Source: Streptomyces sindenensis | GTDB lineage: Bacteria; Actinomycetota; Actinomycetes; Streptomycetales; Streptomycetaceae | Assembly (NCBI RefSeq): GCF_014649035.1 | Contig: NZ_BMSG01000004.1 | Location: 186,001-250,000, forward strand | DNA: 64,000 bases | Reading direction: 5' to 3' | In this document: positions 17,600-24,509 of the stretch, piece after piece | Layout of the letters: the number at the start of each line of letters is the position of its first letter | Numbering within the stretch: position 1 is the first letter of the stretch | Notes under the pieces: generated by a model | Database searches by the model: none | What the model saw: only the letters and a program-made list of their open reading frames with translations | What the model was told of the DNA's origin: nothing | Position numbers and translations under genes: made by a program

Positions 17600-18174
17600 G
17601 ATGTGCCACGTCCCTTCACCAGATGCCGGTTGCCGTGCTCACGCCCCGTTCCGCCGCCGGCGAGCAGGGCGTCGAAGAGCTTGCGGGCCTCGATGAGGGC
17701 CTCACGCATCTCCTCGGTGCCCGCGTCGCCGCGTCGCGCGCCGTGCACCCGGCGGTAGCCGTCGACGTGCGCGGCGTGGTGGACGGAGATCGCGTCCGTA
17801 CGGTCCTCGAAGTCGTCGCCGTCCGGGAAGCCGCGCTCGCGCGACAGCTCGGCCAGCAGCCCGTCGGCCTCGGCGAGCGAGCGCTCCGGCGACTCGACGA
17901 ACAGTTCCTGGGCGCCCGCCCAGCGGGCGGCGTAGCGCGCACGGGCCTCCTCGGTCAGCGGGCGCTCCTCGATCGCCCCGTGGCGCTTCACCCGGTCACC
18001 GAGCTCCCGCTCGGCCGCCTCGGTGTCGCCGCCGTGCCGGGCGACCACCCGGTCGTACTCCGGCCCGAAGCGGCCGCGCAGCCCCCGGCCGCCGGTGAGA
18101 CGCCCACGGAGCAGGAAGAACGCGGCGATGGCCGCCACGGCGACCACGGCGATGATGATGATCGCTGTCGTCAC
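17596..18174 (-). CDS. Membrane-anchored helical protein of unknown function
   Basis: 192 residues from GTG at 18174, which has GGGGGCGG suitably placed; a TTG at 18189 would add five residues. Residues 2-22 are one strong membrane helix (TTAIIIIAVVAVAAIAAFFL). A cytoplasmic-looking charged region follows (FGPEYDRVVARHGGDTEAAE), then segments resembling the Streptomyces conserved text ERPLTEEARARYAARWAGAQ and FVESPERSLAEADGLL. The last part includes VHHAAHVDGYR. It is translationally coupled to the downstream Pro-rich gene. Function unknown. Confidence 0.75.
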   Translation of the reverse strand: MTTAIIIIAVVAVAAIAAFFLLRGRLTGGRGLRGRFGPEYDRVVARHGGDTEAAERELGDRVKRHGAIEERPLTEEARARYAARWAGAQELFVESPERSLAEADGLLAELSRERGFPDGDDFEDRTDAISVHHAAHVDGYRRVHGARRGDAGTEEMREALIEARKLFDALLAGGGTGREHGNRHLVKGRGTS

Positions 18175-18344
18175 GGCTACCGCCCCCAACGTTCATCGGC
18201 CGGTACGTAGCTCTGCTGTCGCACAGTGGTCAACCCCTTTCGGTCCGGGCCCGACGGCAATCGCCGGACGGTGTGCAGGAGTTCGTGTACCCCCCGATCC
18301 CCGTTCGAGGCGGCCCACCGTGAGGAAGACGCCGCGCGGTGCCG

Positions 18345-18350
18345 GATAAT
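18345..18350 (+). promoter_or_regulatory. -10 element GATAAT giving a leaderless acetyltransferase mRNA
   Basis: GATAAT ends six bases before the ATG at 18357, and TGAGGA (18321-18326) lies 18 bases upstream of it as a possible -35. The predicted start point coincides with the ATG. Confidence 0.5.
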
Positions 18351-18356
18351 CGTCCT

Positions 18357-18875
18357 ATGGAACGGGGCAACTCACGACGGCGGAGCGGGCGCACCCCACG
18401 CCGTGCCGACGTGGTGATCCGCCGGGCCGTGGCGCGCGACGCCGACCGGCTGACCCGGCTGGTCCGCACGTCACGCGCCTACGAGGGCCCGTACGCCCCG
18501 ATGGTCGCGGGCTACCGGGTCGGACCCGACTACATCGAGGCGCACCGGGTCTTCGTCGCCGTGGACGACACAACGGGCCAGATCCTCGGCTTCTACGCGC
18601 TGCTCCTCGACCCGCCCGAACTGGACCTGATGTTCGTCGCCGACGCCGCGCAGGGGCTCGGCATCGGCCGGCTGCTCGCCGCCCATCTGTGCGAGGAGGC
18701 CCGGAGCGCCGGGCTGACGGGCGTCCGGATCGTCGCCCACCCGCCCGCCGAGGGCTTCTACCGGAGCATCGGCGCCGAACACGTCGGCACGGTCCGGGCC
18801 AATCCGCCGGCGGTGATGTGGGACCGGCCCGAACTCCTGCTCCCGGTTCTGGTCAGCCGCCGTACGGGCGAGTGA
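18357..18875 (+). CDS. GNAT-family N-acetyltransferase
   Basis: 172 residues. The central text LDLMFVADAAQGLGIGRLLA contains the acetyl-CoA pyrophosphate loop (Q/R-x-x-G-x-G/A: QGLGIG) and AEGFYRSIGAEHVG is the usual C-terminal strand. The substrate cannot be told. I place the start at the ATG at 18357 because a -10 hexamer lies six bases upstream; a GTG at 18339 is in frame but overlaps that promoter. The last 23 bases overlap the convergent VOC gene. Confidence 0.85.
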   Translation: MERGNSRRRSGRTPRRADVVIRRAVARDADRLTRLVRTSRAYEGPYAPMVAGYRVGPDYIEAHRVFVAVDDTTGQILGFYALLLDPPELDLMFVADAAQGLGIGRLLAAHLCEEARSAGLTGVRIVAHPPAEGFYRSIGAEHVGTVRANPPAVMWDRPELLLPVLVSRRTGE

Positions 18876-19233
18876 TCAGCTCCAGCCAATGACCGCCGGG
18901 ATCGGGGAAATAAACGCCCCGCCCGCCGTCATTGCGGTTGATCTCGCCGGGGTGCTTCTTGTGGGGATCGGCGTAGAACTCGATTCCCCGCGCCTGAATC
19001 TTCGCGAACGCGGAGTCGAACTCCGCCTCCGAAATGAGGAAGGCGTAGTGCTGCGGGGTGATCGAAGCGGCGGGAATCGTCGCGAAATCCAGCGTGACGC
19101 TGTTCGCGAGAACGACCGGAATGAACGGACCCCACTCCTCGCCGACCGTCAGGTCCAGCAGATCCGCGAAGAATTCGGCGGACTCGCGGTTGTTCCTGCA
19201 GTGAACGATGGTGTGGTTCAACTCGACTGACAT
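18853..19233 (-). CDS. VOC-family (glyoxalase/dioxygenase-like) protein
   Basis: 126 residues, one vicinal-oxygen-chelate unit. The start VELNHTIVHCRNNRESAEFF and the end YFPDPGGHWLELITRPYG are typical, with H8 and E near the C-terminus as likely metal ligands. Members are glyoxalases, extradiol dioxygenases or drug-binding proteins, and I cannot choose between them. GGAGG lies nine bases before the ATG. The 3' end overlaps the convergent acetyltransferase by 23 bases. Base composition is a little lower in GC than its neighbours (several ATT/AAT codons), which may hint at a different origin. Confidence 0.85.
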   Translation of the reverse strand: MSVELNHTIVHCRNNRESAEFFADLLDLTVGEEWGPFIPVVLANSVTLDFATIPAASITPQHYAFLISEAEFDSAFAKIQARGIEFYADPHKKHPGEINRNDGGRGVYFPDPGGHWLELITRPYGG

Positions 19234-19444
19234 GGTGGAATGCCTCCAACGGGCATCTCACGGGCTACCTCCACGCCTCACCCGACCGGTGACCGACGCG
19301 CGATGCCGTGTGGCGATCTTAGACGCGCCACCCCGCCCGGGTCGAGGGTGTTGGGGGATTGGCCCCGCGCCGCCGGGGCACCTGTAGTCCCGCGTCGAAC
19401 GTGTGCGCAGACGTCGCGGTCGTGTCGAGATGAGGAGAACACCG

Positions 19445-19984
19445 ATGTCGGAGACCAACGGCAGAGGCCGGGAGGAGACCCAGGAGGAGCGAGCGGACCG
19501 GCAGTGGTCCGAACTCCTCCAGGAACTGCGCGTCGCGCAGACCGGGGTGCAGATCCTGTTCGGCTTCCTGCTCGCGGTGGTCTTCCAGTCACGGTTCGAG
19601 GACCTGGGGGTCACCGACCGGAACATCTACGTGGTGACGGTGATGGTGGGCTGCGCGACCGCCGCGGCGCTCATCGGCCCCGTCGCGTACCACCGGCTGC
19701 TCACCGGCCGCCGGATGAAGCCCGAGACGGTGATCTGGGCCTCGCGGATGACCGTCCTCGGCCTGGTGCTCCTCTTCTGCACCATGTGCTCGGCGCTCCT
19801 GCTGATCCTGCGCGTGGCCCTGCACAACGAGACGGCCCTGTGGCTGGTCGGCGGGATGGCCCTGTGGTTCCTGGCCTGCTGGTTCGTCTTCCCGCTGTGG
19901 GCCATCGCCAAGGGCCGCTCCGGCCCGCGCGAGACCGATACGGACGGCGGGGACGGCAGGGGAGACCGGGGGCGCGAGGCATAG
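19445..19984 (+). CDS. DUF6328-family four-helix membrane protein
   Basis: 179 residues. The start is fixed by GAGGAGA upstream of ATG 19445. The N-terminal QWSELLQELRVAQTGVQILF is the hallmark of the DUF6328 family. Four hydrophobic segments follow (about 36-52, 62-80, 102-125 and 132-152), so this is an integral membrane protein. Function unknown. It is convergent with the two-domain VOC gene five bases away. Confidence 0.8.
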   Translation: MSETNGRGREETQEERADRQWSELLQELRVAQTGVQILFGFLLAVVFQSRFEDLGVTDRNIYVVTVMVGCATAAALIGPVAYHRLLTGRRMKPETVIWASRMTVLGLVLLFCTMCSALLLILRVALHNETALWLVGGMALWFLACWFVFPLWAIAKGRSGPRETDTDGGDGRGDRGREA

Positions 19985-19988
19985 GCTG

Positions 19989-20801
19989 TCAGGCGGGGCT
20001 GCGCACATCCGTGACCGCGAACAGCGCGCCGTCCGGATCGCGCAGTGTGACCTCGGTGCCCTCGAAACCGGTGCGGTCCTCGACGAGGGTGCCGCCGTGC
20101 CGCTCGGCCGCCGAGACCGTCTCCGCGAGGTCCGTCACGGGGAACTGGACCTGCCAGTGCGGGCGCACCAGCGGGTCGGCCGCGGCCTCCACGGCCCCGG
20201 AGCTGATCCGGGCCAGCGGATGGCCCTCGCACCGCACGATGACCTCCTCGCCCTCGTACGCGACATCGCAGCCCCCGGGCCGCCCGCTCGCCCAGTCGAG
20301 TACCTCGCCGTAGAAGATCGCCGCGTCGAAGGCGTTCCGGGTCCGCAGCCGCAGCCAGGAGTGCGCGTGGTCGGCGGGGGCCGGCGGCGAGGTGGAGGGT
20401 TCGGTGCGCTCCCACAGGCCGAAGGCCGCCCCGTCCCGGTCCGAGGCCAGCACCCCGCGCCCCTTGCCGAGCGTCAGCGGGCCCACCGCCACGGTCCCGC
20501 TGCGCTCGCGGATCCGGGCGGCGGCCACGTTCGCGTCCTCGACCGAGAAGTACGGCGTCCAGGCCACCGCGACCTGGAAGGCCGAGGAGACGGCGAAGAG
20601 GCCGGCCACCGGGACCTGACCGCGGTAGGCGACCGAGAAGTCGGACCCGAGCCGCCCGGGGCGGAACGACCAGCCGAGAACCTGGGAGTAGAACCGCTCG
20701 GCGGTCTCCCGGTGCCGCGTCATGAGGGTGACCCAGCACGGTGCGGCCGGCCCCGTCAGGGGCGCTGCCGGGGAGGCCGTACGGGGATCGCTTCCGGTCA
20801 T
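19989..20801 (-). CDS. Two-domain VOC-family protein
   Basis: 270 residues with two VOC units, about 20-130 (CWVTLMTRHRETAERFYSQV) and 145-265 (HSWLRLRTRNAFDAAIFYGE). Each ends in the usual D-x-D/P-x-G-x-x-F text (SDRDGAAFGLWE and RDPDGALFAVTD). Typical metal ligands are partly replaced, as in many Streptomyces 'hydroxylase/antibiotic resistance' VOC proteins. No substrate is assigned. Confidence 0.85.
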   Translation of the reverse strand: MTGSDPRTASPAAPLTGPAAPCWVTLMTRHRETAERFYSQVLGWSFRPGRLGSDFSVAYRGQVPVAGLFAVSSAFQVAVAWTPYFSVEDANVAAARIRERSGTVAVGPLTLGKGRGVLASDRDGAAFGLWERTEPSTSPPAPADHAHSWLRLRTRNAFDAAIFYGEVLDWASGRPGGCDVAYEGEEVIVRCEGHPLARISSGAVEAAADPLVRPHWQVQFPVTDLAETVSAAERHGGTLVEDRTGFEGTEVTLRDPDGALFAVTDVRSPA

Positions 20802-20910
20802 GGTCCACTGCCTTCGTCGGGGAGCGGCGTCCTGCCCCGCCGCTGCGGTCCAGCAACCAGCCTTGACCGGCCCGCCCGGTCCCGCAACGCGGGCCGCGCG
20901 TCGGCCCCGG

Positions 20911-21825
20911 TCACAGCCCGGCGCGCGGCGGGGCGTTCGTGACGTCGAGGAAGACCTGGTCGGCCTGCGGCCACCGGTCGGCCATCGCCTCCCTGATGCG
21001 CATCGAGACCTCCTCGACGCGCTCGCTGTCGATGCCGGGGGCGAGGTCGATGCGGGCGGCCACCAGGACCGAGTCCATGCCGAGGCGCATCGTGAGCAGC
21101 TCGGCGACGTTGTCGATCTCGCTCTGGCGCATCAGGAAGCCCACGAGATCGCGGCGCAGCTCCGGATCGACGGCCTCGCCGATCAGCTGGTCGCGGGCGT
21201 CCCGTCCGAGCCGGAAGGCCACGTACACGAGGAGCAGCCCGATCCCCAGCGAGGCCGCCGCCTCCCACACCACGCTGCCGGTGGCCAGATGCAGGCCCAT
21301 GCCCGCCATCGCCAGGGTCACACCGAGCACCGCCGTGCTGTCCTCCGCGATGACGGTGCGCAGCGCCGGGTCCAGCGAGCCGCGCTTCTCGCCGCGCGCC
21401 TGGTGCAGCGCCCGCGCGAGGGAGGTGGCCTCGGCGACGAAGGCGACGCCGAGGACGATCAGCCCCGCCGTGTAGCCCTCGGGCGACTCCTGCTCGTCCC
21501 GGCGCAGCGCGGAGAGCCCTTGGTAGAACGAGAAACAACCGCCCGTCACGAAGATCCCGACAGCGGCCAGCAGCGCCCAGAAGAAGCGCTCCTTGCCGTA
21601 TCCGAACGGATGACGGGCGTCGGCGGGACGGCGGCTGAGCCGGAGCGCGGCGAGGAGGAAGACCTCGTTGAGGCTGTCGGCGACCGAGTGGGCGGCCTCC
21701 GACAGCAGGGCGGGGGAGCCGGAGGCCAGTCCGCCCACGGTCTTGGCCGCCGCGATCACGAGGTTGGCCGCGAGCGCGACCAGGACCGTCAGACGCGTAC
21801 GTCGGTCGGCGGCCGCGCCGGCCAT
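20911..21825 (-). CDS. Cation diffusion facilitator (CDF) transporter
   Basis: 304 residues from the ATG at 21825, six bases after AGGAGG (a GTG at 21828 is too close). It should export divalent metal (Zn, Fe, Co or Mn) in exchange for protons. HSVADSLNE in helix 2 provides the H-x-x-x-D metal site, while the helix-5 site reads EDSTAVLG with Glu in place of His, as in the SLC30A9-like subgroup. The cytoplasmic C-terminal domain (about 220-300) is present. The gene is upstream of no obvious metal regulator in this window. Confidence 0.9.
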   Translation of the reverse strand: MAGAAADRRTRLTVLVALAANLVIAAAKTVGGLASGSPALLSEAAHSVADSLNEVFLLAALRLSRRPADARHPFGYGKERFFWALLAAVGIFVTGGCFSFYQGLSALRRDEQESPEGYTAGLIVLGVAFVAEATSLARALHQARGEKRGSLDPALRTVIAEDSTAVLGVTLAMAGMGLHLATGSVVWEAAASLGIGLLLVYVAFRLGRDARDQLIGEAVDPELRRDLVGFLMRQSEIDNVAELLTMRLGMDSVLVAARIDLAPGIDSERVEEVSMRIREAMADRWPQADQVFLDVTNAPPRAGL

Positions 21826-21887
21826 CACAACCTCCTGGACCTCCTGGACAGAGGGGGCCGACGTGACGCCCCCGGGGGACGGGCGGG

Positions 21888-22229
21888 TCAGCCGCGGGGC
21901 TGCTCCTCGTCGGGCGGCAGCGGGCCGTTGCCGTGGTCCTTGAGCTCGTACGGCGACAGGGCGTGGCCGTCCTCGGGGAAGCGGTCGGAGGAATGCGGGT
22001 CGGTCTGCTCGATGTGCGTACGCCGCTCGGGCTTCGGCGGCTGCTCATGGGGCTGGGGCGGCGGCGGCTCGGCGTCGTGCTTGCGCTTGCTGAGGAGGAA
22101 GCCGCCGATCAGCAGAGCCACGACGGCCAGCGCCACGACGCCCAGGAAGACCCCGAGGGCCCCTGTCCCGTCCGCGAGCGTGACCTCGGCGGGCGCATCG
22201 ACCGCATTGACTGCCTTCAGAACATCCAT
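21888..22229 (-). CDS. DUF6479-family single-pass membrane protein
   Basis: 113 residues. A short extracellular N-terminus is followed by one membrane helix (about 24-46, GALGVFLGVVALAVVALLIG) and a Lys/Arg stop. The Pro-rich cytoplasmic tail ends in the family mark LSPYELKDHGN. Function unknown. A sigma-B-like promoter overlaps the region just ahead of the ATG, leaving almost no leader. Confidence 0.75.
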   Translation of the reverse strand: MDVLKAVNAVDAPAEVTLADGTGALGVFLGVVALAVVALLIGGFLLSKRKHDAEPPPPQPHEQPPKPERRTHIEQTDPHSSDRFPEDGHALSPYELKDHGNGPLPPDEEQPRG

Positions 22230-22238
22230 GTCATTCGC

Positions 22239-22263
22239 ATACCCCGGGAGAGGGGCATCAGTC
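22239..22263 (-). promoter_or_regulatory. Sigma-B-like promoter of the DUF6479 gene
   Basis: On the minus strand GACTG (22263-22259), a 14-base spacer and GGGTAT (22244-22239) match the Streptomyces general-stress consensus GNNTN-(14-16)-GGGTAY. The ATG follows nine bases after GGGTAT. A second GGGTAT at 22291-22296 points the other way but lacks a fitting -35. Confidence 0.5.
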
Positions 22264-22383
22264 AGCTATTCACAGCAATTCATGTTTTATGGGTATCTCA
22301 GGGGAAACGCGTTTCAAGACCGCGAGCCAGGACAGCCCTCCTGCCCGCCCTCAGGAAGTTCAGACCCTCCGGAAGGAACCACG

Positions 22384-22773
22384 GTGAACAGCACCCCCGA
22401 ACAGAGCGGCGAGGACCATCCGGCGGGCCGGGAGGTGGTGGTCTCGCTCAGCCGCTGCGACACGGAGGACGCCCGGACCGTGTTCGACGTGCTCGCCGCC
22501 GGTTTCGCCTCCGACCACCCGATGGGGGAGACCCCCGAGGAGGCCTCCGGCCCCCGCCCGACCGTCTGGGTCACCACCGTCGACGTGTCCGAGCCGAAGG
22601 CCGACGCCACCCCCGCCCACCTCACCGCACCGGTCACGGTGGACGCCCAGGGCGGCTACTGGGCTGTCGACCGGCTGCGCACCCACCTCACCGGGGCGTT
22701 CGCGGTGAGCGTCGTCGGCACGGCCGCCGGGGACCAGGAGCAGGAGGTCCGGCTGCGGCTCCAGAGCCGCTGA
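22384..22773 (+). CDS. Hypothetical protein
   Basis: 129 residues from GTG, seven bases after GGAAGGA. No signal peptide or membrane helix. The text REVVVSLSRCDTEDARTVFD and TVWVTTVDVSEP suggests alternating strands and helices, and DAQGGYWAVDRLRTHL a second half; overall it could be a small ferredoxin-like or regulatory fold. I do not recognise the family. It is separated by 120 bases from the molybdenum enzyme operon, so it may share its transcript. Confidence 0.65.
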   Translation: MNSTPEQSGEDHPAGREVVVSLSRCDTEDARTVFDVLAAGFASDHPMGETPEEASGPRPTVWVTTVDVSEPKADATPAHLTAPVTVDAQGGYWAVDRLRTHLTGAFAVSVVGTAAGDQEQEVRLRLQSR

Positions 22774-22893
22774 CCGGCCGGACGACGCCCCCCGGAACTC
22801 TTCCGGCGGACAACCGGAAACGCACACCCCCGGCGAACGACCGGACACCGACCGCGGCGGGACCAGCCCCGCGGCGAAGCGAAAGGCGCGCGC

Positions 22894-23454
22894 ATGGATT
22901 CCCTCGCTCTCGGAGCGGACCTCGAACCGGAACCGGTCGTCGACGAACACTCACCCGTGACCCTGTTCGTCAACGGCGAGGAGACGACGCTGACCGTCGA
23001 CCACCGCGCCACGGTCCTGGAGACGCTCCGCGAGAGCTTCGGCCTCACCGGAGCCAAGAAGGGCTGCGACCACGGCCAGTGCGGAGCCTGCACGGTCCTC
23101 GTCGACGGGAGGCGGGTCAACAGCTGCCTGCTGCTCGCCGTCACCCAGGACGGCGCCACGATCACCACGGTGGAAGGGCTCGCCGACGGCGAGAGCCTGC
23201 ACCCGGTGCAGCGGGCGTTCGTCGAGCGGGACGCCCTCCAGTGCGGCTTCTGCACGCCGGGCCAGATCTGCTCCGCCGTGGGCATGCTCCGGGAGGCCGC
23301 CGACGGGCACCCCTCACACGTCACCGAGCCGGATGACACGAGTGGGCCGGTCGCGCTCGACGCCGACGAGATCCGGGAACGCATGAGCGGCAACCTGTGC
23401 CGGTGCGGGGCCTACCCCCGGATCGTCGAAGCCATCGAGGACGTGATCGAGTGA
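22894..23454 (+). CDS. Molybdenum aldehyde oxidoreductase, [2Fe-2S] subunit (PaoA-like)
   Basis: 186 residues. It carries two [2Fe-2S] clusters and passes electrons from the molybdenum centre to FAD. The plant-type cluster motif CDHGQCGACTVLVDG is near residue 56 and the second motif CGFCTPGQICSA with CRCGAY near 113 and 169. Unlike E. coli PaoA there is no twin-arginine signal, so the complex should be cytoplasmic. The stop overlaps the next start in GTGA. First gene of a three-subunit operon. Confidence 0.93.
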   Translation: MDSLALGADLEPEPVVDEHSPVTLFVNGEETTLTVDHRATVLETLRESFGLTGAKKGCDHGQCGACTVLVDGRRVNSCLLLAVTQDGATITTVEGLADGESLHPVQRAFVERDALQCGFCTPGQICSAVGMLREAADGHPSHVTEPDDTSGPVALDADEIRERMSGNLCRCGAYPRIVEAIEDVIE

Positions 23455-24452
23455 AACCGTTCGGCTATGCGCGCCCCGCCTCCACCGACGAGGCCGTCCG
23501 GCTCTGCGCGGCCGGTCCCGGCGCCCGCTTCCTGGGCGGCGGCACCAATCTGGTGGACCTGATGAAGCTCGGCGTGGAGACGCCCCGGTTCCTCGTCGAC
23601 GTCTCGGGCCTGCCCCTGCACCGGGTGACCCGGACGGCGGAAGGCGGCCTGAGCATCGGCGCCACCGTGCGCAACAGCGACCTCGCCGCCCACCCGGACG
23701 TGACGGAGGACTACCCGGCCCTGTCCCAGGCGCTGCTGGCCGGGGCCTCCGGCCAGCTCCGCAACGCGGCCACCACCGGCGGCAACCTGCTCCAGCGCAC
23801 CCGGTGCCGCTACTTCCAGGACGTCTCCAAGCCCTGCAACAAACGGCTCCCCGGCTCCGGCTGCCCCGCGCGCGAGGGAACCCATCGGGATCTGGCGATC
23901 CTCGGGCACTCCCCGGAGTGCGTGGCCACCAACCCCTCCGACATGGCCGTGGCGCTCGCCGCGCTGGACGCGACCGTGCGCCTCATCGGGCCCGAGGGCG
24001 AGCGGGCCGTGCCGCTCACCGAATTCCACCGCCTGCCGGGCGAGAACCCCGACCAGGACACCGTGATCAGGCCCGGCGAACTGATCACCGAGGTGGTGCT
24101 CCCGCCGCCGGTGCCCGGGGCGGCCTCCCGCTACCGCAAGGCCCGCGACCGGGCGAGCTTCGCCTTCGCGCTGGTCTCCGTCGCCGCGACGCTCCGGGTG
24201 GCGGCGGGCCGCGTGGAACACGCCACGCTCGCGTTCGGCGGTGTCGCCCACCGGCCGTGGCGGGCCCGCAGGGCCGAGGCCGAACTGCGCGGCGCCCCGG
24301 CCACCCCCGCCGCCTTCCAGCACGCCCTGATCGCCGAACTGGCCGAGGCGCGGCCGCTGCGCGACAACGCGTTCAAGGTGGATCTCGCCCGCCGCCTCGC
24401 CCTGGACGTACTCGGCGAACTCACCGAGCGGCAGCCGAGCAGGGCCGGCTGA
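23451..24452 (+). CDS. Molybdenum aldehyde oxidoreductase, FAD subunit with extra Fe-S cysteines (PaoB-like)
   Basis: 333 residues from the GTG that overlaps the upstream stop. FAD-binding text includes FLGGGTNLVDLMKLGVETP and TTGGNLLQRTRC. A cysteine-bearing insertion follows (RCRYF, KPCNKR, SGCPA, SPECVA), as in PaoB and 4-hydroxybenzoyl-CoA reductase subunits that hold an added [4Fe-4S] cluster. This separates it from plain xanthine dehydrogenase FAD subunits and supports a PaoABC-type aldehyde oxidoreductase. The C-terminal CO-dehydrogenase flavoprotein domain is complete. Confidence 0.9.
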   Translation: MKPFGYARPASTDEAVRLCAAGPGARFLGGGTNLVDLMKLGVETPRFLVDVSGLPLHRVTRTAEGGLSIGATVRNSDLAAHPDVTEDYPALSQALLAGASGQLRNAATTGGNLLQRTRCRYFQDVSKPCNKRLPGSGCPAREGTHRDLAILGHSPECVATNPSDMAVALAALDATVRLIGPEGERAVPLTEFHRLPGENPDQDTVIRPGELITEVVLPPPVPGAASRYRKARDRASFAFALVSVAATLRVAAGRVEHATLAFGGVAHRPWRARRAEAELRGAPATPAAFQHALIAELAEARPLRDNAFKVDLARRLALDVLGELTERQPSRAG

Positions 24453-24509
24453 TCCCGGGTCCCGGACGAGCCCGCTCCCCCGCACCACCGACCCCCGAGG
24501 ATCCCCGCC

